Part shown: positions 1 to 8,075 of the stretch, one piece after another | Position numbering within the stretch: the stretch's first letter is position 1 | Layout of the letters: each line of letters opens with the position of its first letter | Assembly (NCBI RefSeq): GCF_001753245.1 | Contig: NZ_CP017415.1 | Span: 1,330,501 to 1,394,500, forward strand | From: Acidihalobacter yilgarnensis | Lineage (GTDB): Bacteria > Pseudomonadota > Gammaproteobacteria > DSM-5130 > Acidihalobacteraceae | DNA: 64,000 nt | Direction of reading: 5' to 3' | Notes under the pieces: model-generated | What the model was told of the DNA's origin: nothing | What the model saw: the letters and a program-made list of their open reading frames with translations, nothing else | The model's database searches: none | Program-made: the position numbers and the translations under genes

Positions 1-1
1 T

Positions 2-796
2 AATTTCGCGCAGTCGCGCATTGCCGATGCGACGCGCCGTTACTTCGATGTCATCGCGATCAACCTGTGGGGTGATCGCGAGGTAACCGATTTCGATGGT
101 CAGCACACCACGGAAAAGCGTTTTGCCCGCGCACTCAAGGTCATGTTTACCCCCACGGTGCTGTTGCTCGACACGGATGGCAAGGTTGCGCTGCGTATCA
201 ACGGTTATTTCCCGCCGCATCGTTTTCTCGCAGCGATAAGCTATGTAGGGGAAGGGTTGGATGCGAAGGAAAGCTTCCGTGAATACCTTGCCCGTACCTT
301 GCCTGAACCCGCCAGTGGGCGGCTGCATACGGTGCCCGGCGCACTGAAGGCGCCCTATCAGTTACAGGCTGCACTCAAGGCGGATTCCAGACCGTTGATG
401 GTGCTTTTCGAGCAGCAGGAGTGTCGCGACTGTGACGAGCTGCACGAGGTTGTTTTCAGGCGTGCGGAGACGCAGCATTTACTCAAAGACTTTCAGATCG
501 TGGTGCTCGATATGTGGGCACCCACGCCGTTGACCACGCCGGCAGGCAAGGCGAGCACTGCGGCGGATTGGGCCAATGCCTTGGGTATCGACTACGCGCC
601 CAGCATGGTGTTTTTCGACCGAGCGGGACAGCGAGTGTTTTCCACGGGTGGGTACCTGCGTGCGTTTCATGTGCAGTCGGTGCTCGATTATGTCGCATCG
701 GGCGCGTATCGGACGCAACCGGAATTCCAGCGTTATATCGAATCGCGTGCCGATGCCCTGCGGGCACGCGGTATCAAGGTGGATATCTGGCGCTAG
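2..796 (+). CDS. Thioredoxin-fold protein (SoxW-like), 5' end outside window
   Basis: The frame is open from base 2, so the gene starts before the window; 264 residues are visible. Two thioredoxin-like halves can be seen. The first ends with the strand and cis-proline pattern FTPTVLLLDTDGKVALRI. The second carries a CxxC motif (C-R-D-C, cysteine codons at 422 and 431) followed by the usual APSMVFFDRAGQRV strand-turn-strand. The family reduces disulfides in periplasmic proteins, and SoxW of sulfur oxidizers has this type of sequence. The SoxW assignment is inferred from general similarity and from the sulfur genes elsewhere in the window; no sox gene is adjacent. The N-terminus and any signal peptide cannot be judged. 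Confidence 0.75.
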   Translation, partial: NFAQSRIADATRRYFDVIAINLWGDREVTDFDGQHTTEKRFARALKVMFTPTVLLLDTDGKVALRINGYFPPHRFLAAISYVGEGLDAKESFREYLARTLPEPASGRLHTVPGALKAPYQLQAALKADSRPLMVLFEQQECRDCDELHEVVFRRAETQHLLKDFQIVVLDMWAPTPLTTPAGKASTAADWANALGIDYAPSMVFFDRAGQRVFSTGGYLRAFHVQSVLDYVASGAYRTQPEFQRYIESRADALRARGIKVDIWR

Positions 797-815
797 CGGA
801 TCGGTAGGAGGAGAC

Positions 816-1064
816 ATGAAAACCATGACGTGCAGACAGCTTGGCGGGGCATGCGATCAGGTGTTTCGCGCGGCCTCATTCGAGGAGGTGGCAGCATTGA
901 GCAAGCGGCACGGGATGGAGATGTTTCGCCGACACGACGAAGCTCACCTCAAGGCGATGCAGCAGATGCGGGCACTCTTGCAGCAGCCCGAAGCGATGGG
1001 AAGGTGGCTTGAAGACATGAAAAAGGCCTTCGAGGCACTGCCCGAGGACTCGCGCGGTACGTGA
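816..1064 (+). CDS. Small DUF1059-like protein
   Basis: An 82-residue protein beginning MKTMTCRQLGGACD, close to the start of the DUF1059 family (small predicted metal-binding proteins with TCxxLGG.CD). Two cysteines (residues 6 and 14) lie in this motif; the rest is helical and charged, with several histidines that could bind metal. The ATG at 816 was chosen because AGGAGG (806-811) sits a few bases upstream. A longer reading from 576 has no such support and overlaps the thioredoxin gene. It follows that gene by 19 bases, so the two are probably co-transcribed. Molecular function unknown. Confidence 0.7.
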   Translation: MKTMTCRQLGGACDQVFRAASFEEVAALSKRHGMEMFRRHDEAHLKAMQQMRALLQQPEAMGRWLEDMKKAFEALPEDSRGT

Positions 1065-1152
1065 CAGCTCGGATGTGTTCCGGGTCTTGTCAATCGTTAC
1101 GATTCGCGTCTTCGCGTCTTCAGCGAGTTCAGCGAATCCCACCCACCCTGTC

Positions 1153-1923
1153 TTATTGCCTTCCGGGCTGACATTCGATGTCGGTTCCGGAGACGCCTTG
1201 GCTGTCGGGCCCGAGAAAATACAGATAGGGGGCGATGACGAGCTCTGGCTGGGGATGGGCATCAGGCGGTTCGCCGGGATAATGCGCACGTCGCTCACGG
1301 GTCGCTACCGGCCCGGTATCGACGCCATTGACGCGGATGGGATGATTGCTATCGCCGTCGTATTCAGCAGCCAGGATGTCGAGCATCCCCTTTTGCCCGG
1401 CCTTGGCAATGCCGTAGGCACCCCAGTAGGCACGTTGACAGTGATGCGTGGAAAACACGATGGCCGGGTCATCCGCGCGTTCGAGCAGCGGTAGGCAGAC
1501 GCGGGTAAGCAGGAAGGGTGCGTGCAGATTGACGGTCATCACCCTCAACCATAATTCGACGTCGTAGTGCTTGAAGGGCGTCAGCGCACCGACCCAACCG
1601 GCGTTGTTGACCAGGCCGTGCAGTTGGCCGAATTCGCCTTCGATGTTGTCCATCAAGTCGGCATAATCCTTGGCCGTGGCACCCTCCAGGTTCATCGGGT
1701 AAATGGCGGGCTGCGGTCCACCGGTTGCTTCGATGGCGTCGTACACGGCTTCGAGCTTCTTGACCGTTTTGCCAAGCAGGATAACGGTTGCGCCTAGTTG
1801 CGCACAGGCGAGCGAGAGGGCCTTGCCGATGCCGTCTCCTGCGCCGGTGATGAGGATGATCCGCCCGCCGAGCAGCGCGGGGCGGGGTGTGTATTGCCTG
1901 ATCGCAGACTCGTCCAGGGGCAT
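1153..1923 (-). CDS. yciK: Short-chain dehydrogenase/reductase, YciK family
   Basis: A 256-residue SDR oxidoreductase. The N-terminal nucleotide-binding motif is TGAGDGIG (about residues 26-33), followed by NNAG in the central strand and the catalytic YxxxK as YGIAK in WGAYGIAKAG. The nearest serine to the catalytic tyrosine is 12 residues before it. The C-terminal region (SGTDIECQPGRQ) resembles YciK of E. coli and Pseudomonas. Substrate unknown. The start at 1923 overlaps the hpnE stop (TAATG) and has AAGGAG 10 bases upstream, so translation is probably coupled. YciK normally sits next to mupP/gph and ubiG; here hpnCDE lie between. Confidence 0.85.
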   Translation of the reverse strand: MPLDESAIRQYTPRPALLGGRIILITGAGDGIGKALSLACAQLGATVILLGKTVKKLEAVYDAIEATGGPQPAIYPMNLEGATAKDYADLMDNIEGEFGQLHGLVNNAGWVGALTPFKHYDVELWLRVMTVNLHAPFLLTRVCLPLLERADDPAIVFSTHHCQRAYWGAYGIAKAGQKGMLDILAAEYDGDSNHPIRVNGVDTGPVATRERRAHYPGEPPDAHPQPELVIAPYLYFLGPDSQGVSGTDIECQPGRQ

Positions 1924-3224
1924 TAATGCAAACTCCTTATTATTTGTGTGGAACATTCTAACCCACTACGCACGGCACCTTCGAGTGTGGCTGGCAATCC
2001 AGTGGCGGTGTAATCGCCGGCCAGCCAGAGTCCGTTTAGGAGGGTTGCGGTCTTCGGTCTGAGGGATTCATTTGCCGGTGTGGCGAGGAAGGTTGCCGAC
2101 TGTTCGCGGATGATCTGAATGTCGCTTGGCGAACCCCAGTGCGGAAAATGTCGTTGGATGTCTCTTGTGATATGGGTCGCAAGCGTCCCCCGGTCGAGCG
2201 AGGTTGCCGCTCCAGGGCCACTCAAGACGGCAGCCAGTACACCGGGTTCGTGCGCAATACTTCGGTCGAAGAGCCACGCGCCAGTGCCGTCGAGCAGGGC
2301 CTGCATGGGTGGCTCCAACCGCATCTTCGGCTCGTACTTCAGATAGGCCGTGACGATGGGCGATCTATCCAGCGCGCGGAGATCGCTCGCCGTCTGCCTT
2401 GTTTCGTTGTGATCGTCGAGCAAGCGCGCAGCTGCTGCGGGTGCTACGGCCAATATGACCTGCGCGGCGTCGATGCGCTGACCATCGCGTAGCCGAACAC
2501 CCTGTATACGTCCAGCTGTGGCGGTTAATGCCGTGACGCGGGTATTGAATCGAACATCCGCGCCGAGTTGTTCGAGCCGGCGGAGCGCAGGTTCTGGAAA
2601 TAGCGCGCCAAGCGGACATTTCGGGATCAACAAGCGTGAGGTGGCGGGTGTCGCAAAGGCCTCGCGCAGCGTACGTTGCAGTATTCGCGCCGAGGCAATT
2701 TCGGCGGGGAGGTTGAGGGCGGCGAGGCATAAGGGTCCCCAGAGGTGTTCGATGAGCGTTGGCGATTGACCGCGATCGAGCAGCCACTCATAGGCGGTGA
2801 TATCCGGCCGCGGCTCGGCCGATAACAGACGACCCGCGCCAAGCAGAATTACCCTTTGATGCCAGTCGAGACCCGCTGCGCCGATCAACCCTTGCAGCAG
2901 ATGTAGTTTGCCTGGTAACCCTCCGCCTCGGATCCGAATGGCGGGCCGGGGGGGCGTGGGGCGGAGCATCAGGTCGAGAGGACTATCGTGAAAAACCTCA
3001 GTGCGTCGTATACCCAGTTTTTCGATTAGCCCGAGGGTTTTGTGGTAGGCACCGATCAGAAGGTGTTGTCCATTGTCGCGTAGTGGTTGGCCTGGCAGGT
3101 TGCGGGCCCGACCACCGGCATGGCCTGCAGCCTCGATGAGAGTGACCGGCGATCCGGCCTCGCTCAGTGCCAGGGCGGCACTCAGACCTGCCCAGCCGGC
3201 ACCGACTATGATAGTGCGCTTCAC
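1923..3224 (-). CDS. hpnE: Hydroxysqualene dehydroxylase HpnE (FAD-dependent)
   Basis: A 433-residue FAD-dependent amine oxidase/desaturase family protein. It starts with the Rossmann motif GxGxxG (Gly 8, 10, 13), then an acidic residue in LIEA at the end of the second strand and the GGRARN signature. The C-terminus has the FAD-contact motif GLWLAGDYTATGLPATLEGA. In the hopanoid pathway HpnE reduces hydroxysqualene, made by HpnC from presqualene diphosphate, to squalene. The GTG start at 3224 overlaps the hpnD stop as GTGA, which decided the start over the in-frame ATG 60 bases upstream. Placement directly after hpnC and hpnD supports the assignment strongly. Confidence 0.92.
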   Translation of the reverse strand: MKRTIIVGAGWAGLSAALALSEAGSPVTLIEAAGHAGGRARNLPGQPLRDNGQHLLIGAYHKTLGLIEKLGIRRTEVFHDSPLDLMLRPTPPRPAIRIRGGGLPGKLHLLQGLIGAAGLDWHQRVILLGAGRLLSAEPRPDITAYEWLLDRGQSPTLIEHLWGPLCLAALNLPAEIASARILQRTLREAFATPATSRLLIPKCPLGALFPEPALRRLEQLGADVRFNTRVTALTATAGRIQGVRLRDGQRIDAAQVILAVAPAAAARLLDDHNETRQTASDLRALDRSPIVTAYLKYEPKMRLEPPMQALLDGTGAWLFDRSIAHEPGVLAAVLSGPGAATSLDRGTLATHITRDIQRHFPHWGSPSDIQIIREQSATFLATPANESLRPKTATLLNGLWLAGDYTATGLPATLEGAVRSGLECSTQIIRSLH

Positions 3225-4084
3225 GCCACGGCCGTACCGGGCTGGCGACGGCGCTCGCGACGCGCCATGCGCCATGCGATCCATAGCTTACGCAACGGGG
3301 TCAGGCGAATACGATGTTCCAGCACGCGATATCCGTCGCGCTCGATCTCGTCGAGTAGTGTTCGATAAATGGCGGCCATGATCAGGCCGCTGCGCTGAGC
3401 CGGGCGGTCTGCCTCCGGCAGGTGTGCAAAGGCGCGCTGATAGTAACCGCGCGCGCGCTCGGCCTGGAAGGCGAATAGATCGCGTATCCGCTCGTCGGTA
3501 CGTCCATGTCGTAAAGCGTCTGGCTCGACGTTGAAACGTTTCAGCTCGTCGAGTGGTATGTAGATGCGACCGCGATCCGCGTCTTCCCGTACATCGCGCA
3601 GGATGTTGGTCAACTGGAAGGCAAGGCCGAGATCGCTGGCGTAGCGCTCCGTACCGTGGTCGGTGTAGCCGAAGATGGCCGCCGCCATGAGACCGACCAC
3701 GCCGGCGACGCGGTGACAGTAAAGCGAGAGTTCGGTGAAGCTGGGATAGGCATCGTATTCGAGGTCCATTTCCATGCCGGCAATGATCTCGACGAGGTGT
3801 GTCTGTGGCAAATCGAAGCTTCGGATGGGCTCGGCGAGCGCGCGGGTGACGGGGTGGCCGGGGTTGCCTGCGTAGAGGCGATCGAGTTCTTCGCGCCACC
3901 AGCTTAGCTTGGTGCGGGCGATCTCGGGTGACAGCCCATGATCCACGATGTCGTCGACCTCGCGGCAGAAGGCATAGAGGGCGGTGATGGCCCGTCTACG
4001 TTCCTCGCCTAGGAAGAGGAAGCTGTAATAAAAGCTGGAACCACTGCGCGCGGCTTTTTGTCGACAGTATTCGTCAGGGGTCAT
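3221..4084 (-). CDS. hpnD: Presqualene diphosphate synthase HpnD
   Basis: A 287-residue trans-isoprenyl diphosphate synthase (squalene/phytoene synthase fold). The first aspartate-rich motif is DDIVD at residues 44-48. The second is in LTNILRDVREDADRGRIY (about 160-175), and both bind Mg-diphosphate. HpnD condenses two farnesyl diphosphates to presqualene diphosphate. It is told apart from HpnC by context and by the typical YCRQKAARSGSSFYYSF start. The ATG at 4084 lies 51 bases after hpnC, and the stop overlaps the hpnE GTG. Together the three genes make squalene, the precursor of hopanoid membrane lipids; the cyclase (shc) is not in the window. Confidence 0.92.
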   Translation of the reverse strand: MTPDEYCRQKAARSGSSFYYSFLFLGEERRRAITALYAFCREVDDIVDHGLSPEIARTKLSWWREELDRLYAGNPGHPVTRALAEPIRSFDLPQTHLVEIIAGMEMDLEYDAYPSFTELSLYCHRVAGVVGLMAAAIFGYTDHGTERYASDLGLAFQLTNILRDVREDADRGRIYIPLDELKRFNVEPDALRHGRTDERIRDLFAFQAERARGYYQRAFAHLPEADRPAQRSGLIMAAIYRTLLDEIERDGYRVLEHRIRLTPLRKLWIAWRMARRERRRQPGTAVA

Positions 4085-4135
4085 GATGATGTCTGGATTC
4101 GCCCGTTGGCCATGCTAACACAGGGCGAGAGTGGT

Positions 4136-5017
4136 TCAGTGTCGTCTTGATGGTAGGCAGGCGCCACGGACAATCGCCAGGCGGTCTTTCAAGGTCAGGC
4201 GCGGGCGCGAGAAGAGGTCACCGCGCTGGTGTTGCAGGCGATGGAGTATACGCGCACCGCCGACGACGATTGCACGCAATTCCAGACCCATGCGGCCGCG
4301 AAGCCGTCCGCCGAGCGGCGCCCCCGCACGCAGCAGGCGATCGGCGCGCTGATATTGGTGATGCATCAGTTGATGCAATGCCGGGGTACTGTGTCGTGCG
4401 GCGATGTCGCTCTCACTGACATGAAAGTGGGCCATTTCGTCCTGAGGCAGGTAGATGCGGCCGCGTTCGGTATAGTCGCTGTGTAAATCCTGGTAGAAAT
4501 TGATCAGTTGCAGAGCGGTGCAGATGGCGTCTGATTCCGCTAGATTGTCAGGCGTAGCCTGATCGTTCAGGTGTAGCAGCAGGCGACCTACCGGGTTCGC
4601 CGAGTGGCGGCAATAGGCCATCACCTCGCCGAAGTCACGATAGCGCGTTTGTTGCACGTCCTGACGAAAGGCGTATAGGAGATCATGAAACAGATCGATG
4701 GGTAGCCGATGACGTTGGATGGCGTCGCCGAGGGCAATGTAGACCGGGTCGTCGTCGAGCCGGCCGCCGGATGCTGCCTTCGACAGGGCCGCCGCAACGT
4801 GATCCAGACACGCGAGGCGGGTGCTGGCGTCGTCAGTACCTTCGTCGGCGATATCGTCGGCGCGTCGCGCGAAGGCATAGATGGCTGCGACGGGGCGGCG
4901 TAATCTAGCCGGTAGCAACCATGAGGCGACAGGGAAGTTTTCGTAATGTCGCGAGGCGATGGCCAGGCAGTCGCGGTAAGCCTGTTCGGTTTCGGGTGGC
5001 AGCGGAAGCGAGGTCAT
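4136..5017 (-). CDS. hpnC: Hydroxysqualene synthase HpnC
   Basis: A 293-residue squalene/phytoene synthase-fold protein, first gene of the hpnCDE set. The first aspartate motif is DDIAD (residues 54-58, in FARRADDIADEG); the second is in LINFYQDLHSDYTERGRIYLP. HpnC converts presqualene diphosphate to hydroxysqualene. The open frame extends to 5401, but that part runs antisense to the PilZ gene and looks non-coding. The ATG at 5017 starts the typical family N-terminus (PETEQAYRDCLAIASRHYENFP). Start confidence is good; function follows from motifs and order. Confidence 0.9.
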   Translation of the reverse strand: MTSLPLPPETEQAYRDCLAIASRHYENFPVASWLLPARLRRPVAAIYAFARRADDIADEGTDDASTRLACLDHVAAALSKAASGGRLDDDPVYIALGDAIQRHRLPIDLFHDLLYAFRQDVQQTRYRDFGEVMAYCRHSANPVGRLLLHLNDQATPDNLAESDAICTALQLINFYQDLHSDYTERGRIYLPQDEMAHFHVSESDIAARHSTPALHQLMHHQYQRADRLLRAGAPLGGRLRGRMGLELRAIVVGGARILHRLQHQRGDLFSRPRLTLKDRLAIVRGACLPSRRH

Positions 5018-5104
5018 AATCAATGTGGCTGGGTCGGTCCGGATCAGCATACCCTGTTGGGATGTCCCCGGGAATCGATCTATCAACGATTGGGAGAATG
5101 CGGG

Positions 5105-5563
5105 ATGGCTGATCATGAACAGCGTGTGGTGCACAGGGTACGCTTTATTGCCCGGGCCACGCTGAAGACGACCGGGCAGGCGGTCGATGTGCAGATGTTG
5201 GACATCTCGCTCAAGGGCGCCTTGATCGATCTGCCTGCCGGCGCCGACGTACCGCCGCTCGAAAGTCGGGTGGTACTTGATCTTTCGCTGGGTGGCGATG
5301 TCGAGCTGGTGGCGACTGGCCGGGTGGTGCGTCTCTCGGGGCCAAACCACCTGGGTCTGCTCTGGGAGAGTATGGATGTAGACACGGCCACGCACCTGCA
5401 TCGCCTACTGGTCCTGAACTTGGGGGGGAGGCGATGTTCGAGGCGGATCTTGACGCGATGCTTGCCGCACAGGTGGATCGATAGACCCTTGGATGGATCG
5501 CCTCTGCGGTTCAGTCCGTTATGGCGAGAGTTCGGGGAGCGATGTATCCAGCCAGTCGAGTAG
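5105..5563 (+). CDS. PilZ-domain protein, C-terminus frameshifted at a G7 run
   Basis: As read, 152 residues. The N-terminal 100 residues match the PilZ c-di-GMP receptor fold: an Arg-rich start (RVVHRVRFIARATL), the D-x-S-x-x-G motif as DISLKGALIDL, and GLLWESMDVDTATHLHRLLVLNLG. After a run of seven Gs (5422-5428) the reading becomes Arg/Cys-rich and overlaps the convergent gene at 5519. One extra G would give LNLGGEAMFEADLDAML and stop at 5484, which resembles a normal PilZ C-terminus and removes the overlap. The intended gene is probably 5105-5484 (126 residues). GGGAG lies upstream of the ATG. Likely a cytosolic c-di-GMP effector; partner unknown. Confidence 0.75.
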   Translation: MADHEQRVVHRVRFIARATLKTTGQAVDVQMLDISLKGALIDLPAGADVPPLESRVVLDLSLGGDVELVATGRVVRLSGPNHLGLLWESMDVDTATHLHRLLVLNLGGRRCSRRILTRCLPHRWIDRPLDGSPLRFSPLWREFGERCIQPVE

Positions 5564-6217
5564 GTCTTGCGGGCGGGACAGCGACCCATCCGCGCCCCAA
5601 TCGTTCGGGCACTGACTGGCATCAATGTAACCCCAGCCCGCGATCAAGGTCTGCATGCCGGCGGCCCGCCCGGCTGTGATGTCGCGCTCGGCATCGCCGA
5701 GATAACAGAAATTGTCCGGGTCCAGTTTGCAGCACTCTGCGGCATATAGCAGCGGTGCGGGATGTGGCTTTCGCTGGGGCAGTTGATCGCCACTGACCAA
5801 GCAGGCGATACGCGATTGTAGGCCGAGTGCACCGATCAATGGTGTACTTAGAAAGCCGGGTTTGTTGGTGACGATGCCCCAGACGAGTCCGCGTGCCTCG
5901 ATGGCGTCGATGAGCTCGGGCATGCCTGGGAAGAGACGAGTCTCGAGCGCGAGGCTGGCGGCGTATATTTCTAGAAACCGTGCGCGTAGCGCCTCGAAGC
6001 GATCTTCCGGCAAGTGTGTGCCGAAACCGATACGCACCATTGCGGTACTGCCGTGCGAGACGTGGTCGCGTATCTCGGCAAAGGGCAGTGCGGGCAGCGC
6101 ATTTTCGCGCCTGAGTGTATTGAGGGCTGCGGCCATGTCTGGCGCGGTATCCGCCAGCGTGCCGTCGAGATCGAACAGGATACCCCGAATGGACGGCGAG
6201 TTATTGGCTAACGGCAT
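5519..6217 (-). CDS. mupP: HAD phosphatase, MupP or phosphoglycolate phosphatase (Gph)
   Basis: A 232-residue HAD superfamily hydrolase. The nucleophile motif DLDGT is at residues 16-20 (Asp16 and Asp18), motif II in GIVTNKPG and motif IV in YLGDAERDI. Similar proteins are often called Gph (phosphoglycolate phosphatase). In Pseudomonas the copy between yciK and ubiG is MupP, which removes phosphate from N-acetylmuramate 6-phosphate in cell-wall recycling. Position next to ubiG and near yciK favours MupP, but sequence alone does not separate the two. It overlaps the end of ubiG by 17 bases, so they form an operon. Confidence 0.8.
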   Translation of the reverse strand: MPLANNSPSIRGILFDLDGTLADTAPDMAAALNTLRRENALPALPFAEIRDHVSHGSTAMVRIGFGTHLPEDRFEALRARFLEIYAASLALETRLFPGMPELIDAIEARGLVWGIVTNKPGFLSTPLIGALGLQSRIACLVSGDQLPQRKPHPAPLLYAAECCKLDPDNFCYLGDAERDITAGRAAGMQTLIAGWGYIDASQCPNDWGADGSLSRPQDLLDWLDTSLPELSP

Positions 6218-6911
6218 GGACGAGGTAATTTACCGAGACGTCGCCCGAGAGCGCGTAGGTCTGGGTCAATGGATTGAAGTGCATGCCTGCGATATCAGCC
6301 AGTGTCATGCCAGCCTGTCGGATCGCGCCGTCAAGTTCCGAGGGGCGAATGAAGCGTTGATATTCATGGGTGCCGCGCGGTAGCAACTTCAGTAGATATT
6401 CAGCCCCGACAATGGCGAACAGAAACGATTTCGGGTTGCGGTTGAGTGTGGAAAAGAAAACATGACCTTCCGGCTTGACCAGTGCGGCGCAGGCGCGCAC
6501 CACTGATTCCGGGTCGGGCACGTGTTCGAGCATTTCCATACAGGTCACCACGTCGTAACGGCCGGGTTCCTGTGCGGCGAGTGCCTCCACCGTGATCTGT
6601 CGATAGTCGACGCTGACGCCGGTTTCCAGCCCATGCAGGCGCGCGACCGACAGCGGGGATTCACCCATGTCGATACCGGTGACATTGGCGCCGCATGCGG
6701 CCATCGACTCAGACAGGATGCCACCGCCGCAGCCTACGTCGAGTACGGATTTGCCGGCCAGTGTACCGGCATGCGATTCGATGAAGGCCAGACGCAGAGG
6801 ATTGATTTCGTGCAGCGGGCGGAACTCGCCGTCGGTATCCCACCAGCGGTGGGCCAGCTCCTCGAATTTACCAATTTCGCGAGGATCGACGTTGCTGTGT
6901 ACTTCGCTCAT
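6201..6911 (-). CDS. ubiG: Ubiquinone biosynthesis O-methyltransferase UbiG
   Basis: A 236-residue class I SAM-dependent methyltransferase. The SAM motif is [13 protein letters not shown], followed by [15 protein letters not shown]. The N-terminus has the UbiG pattern [29 protein letters not shown], and the C-terminus has [22 protein letters not shown]. UbiG carries out both O-methylations in ubiquinone synthesis at the membrane. Length matches the family (about 240). The downstream phosphatase overlaps its stop. A 140-base region divides it from the divergent oxidoreductase at 7052, so its promoter should lie there. Confidence 0.95.
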   Translation of the reverse strand: MSEVHSNVDPREIGKFEELAHRWWDTDGEFRPLHEINPLRLAFIESHAGTLAGKSVLDVGCGGGILSESMAACGANVTGIDMGESPLSVARLHGLETGVSVDYRQITVEALAAQEPGRYDVVTCMEMLEHVPDPESVVRACAALVKPEGHVFFSTLNRNPKSFLFAIVGAEYLLKLLPRGTHEYQRFIRPSELDGAIRQAGMTLADIAGMHFNPLTQTYALSGDVSVNYLVHAVSQ

Positions 6912-7051
6912 GAGGCGCCGTTCGGTATGCGTGTCCGGTGCAGTTTAGCATCGCCCGCCTCTCGGCGGCATGCGTGCGGGGCAAACGGGCAGTTTATAGT
7001 GTGGCGCCGCCCCGGTTTTCGCCGGCGGCCAAACGACCGGGAGGAACGGCG

Positions 7052-8026
7052 ATGTCTCAAGCCATACGTATTCATCGGCACGGTGGTCCGGAAGTCATGC
7101 GTCTGGAAACGCTCGAAATAGGCAAGCCGGGAGAGGGTGAGGTTTTGCTCAGGCAGCGTGCAATCGGTCTCAATTACATCGATATCTACCACCGTACAGG
7201 CCTGTACCCCGTCGCGCTGCCCGCCGTGCCAGGCATGGAGGGCGCTGCCTGCGTCGAGGCCGTCGGGCGCGGTGTGGTCGATCTGCAGGTAGGCGATCGA
7301 GTGGCCTACGCCGGTGGCCCGATTGGTGCCTATGCGCAAATGCGGGTGATGCCTGTCGATCGTCTGGTCAAGTTGCCGGAAGGTATCGATGACTGTACGG
7401 CGGCGTCGATGATGCTCCAGGGGATGACGGTGCAATACCTGATACGACAGGCTTATCGGGTGTCGCCTAGCGAAACGGTGCTTTGGCATGCTGCCGCCGG
7501 CGGGGTCGGTTTGATCGCCTGTCAGTGGCTGCGGTCGCTGGGCGTGACGGTTATTGGCACGGTAGGTACCGACGAAAAGGCCGCGCTGGCGATGGCGAAC
7601 GGTTGCTCGCATGTGATCAACTACCGTCGTGAGCATTTCGTCGAGCGCGTACGCGAGCTGACGGACGGGGCCGGGGTGCCGGTGGTGTACGACTCGGTGG
7701 GTAAGGATACCTTCGAGGGCTCGCTGGACTGTTTGCAGCGGCGTGGTCTACTGGTCTCCTTCGGCAATGCCTCTGGCGCGGTGCTGCCCTTTAGCCTCGG
7801 TGTGTTGGCGCAAAAAGGTTCCTTGTATGTCACGCGCCCCAATCTTGCCGGATATACCGCGACGCGTGACGAGCTTCTGAGCTGTGCCGGCGAATTGTTC
7901 GAACAGGTGCTGTCGGGGGCGGTGAAGATCACGACGAACCATATCTATCCACTGGCCGAGGCAGCGCAGGCGCATCGGGATTTGGAGGCGCGCAAAACGA
8001 CGGGTTCCATCGTGCTCCTGCCGTGA
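7052..8026 (+). CDS. qorA: NADPH:quinone oxidoreductase (zinc-independent MDR family)
   Basis: A 324-residue medium-chain reductase of the QOR type. The N-terminal domain has the family pattern GLNYIDIYHRTGLYPVALPAVPGMEGA; the cofactor domain has the Rossmann glycines in HAAAGGVGL (AAxGGVG). No structural zinc cysteines are seen, as expected for quinone oxidoreductases. It reduces quinones with NADPH by one electron. The ATG at 7052 was chosen for the GGGAGG (about 7038-7044) upstream; the longer frame to 6938 lacks support. It stands alone, divergent from ubiG and convergent with mtaD. Confidence 0.88.
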   Translation: MSQAIRIHRHGGPEVMRLETLEIGKPGEGEVLLRQRAIGLNYIDIYHRTGLYPVALPAVPGMEGAACVEAVGRGVVDLQVGDRVAYAGGPIGAYAQMRVMPVDRLVKLPEGIDDCTAASMMLQGMTVQYLIRQAYRVSPSETVLWHAAAGGVGLIACQWLRSLGVTVIGTVGTDEKAALAMANGCSHVINYRREHFVERVRELTDGAGVPVVYDSVGKDTFEGSLDCLQRRGLLVSFGNASGAVLPFSLGVLAQKGSLYVTRPNLAGYTATRDELLSCAGELFEQVLSGAVKITTNHIYPLAEAAQAHRDLEARKTTGSIVLLP

Positions 8027-8075
8027 ACGTTGCCCGCAGCGAGTTTGATAAACAGGATGCCAGGATATTAGGGGG

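Noticed and set aside
1065-1152. Gene between the DUF1059-like protein and yciK (frame 1075-1494)
   Set aside because: The frame is antisense to yciK with no ribosome site; the 88-base gap holds no feature I can support.
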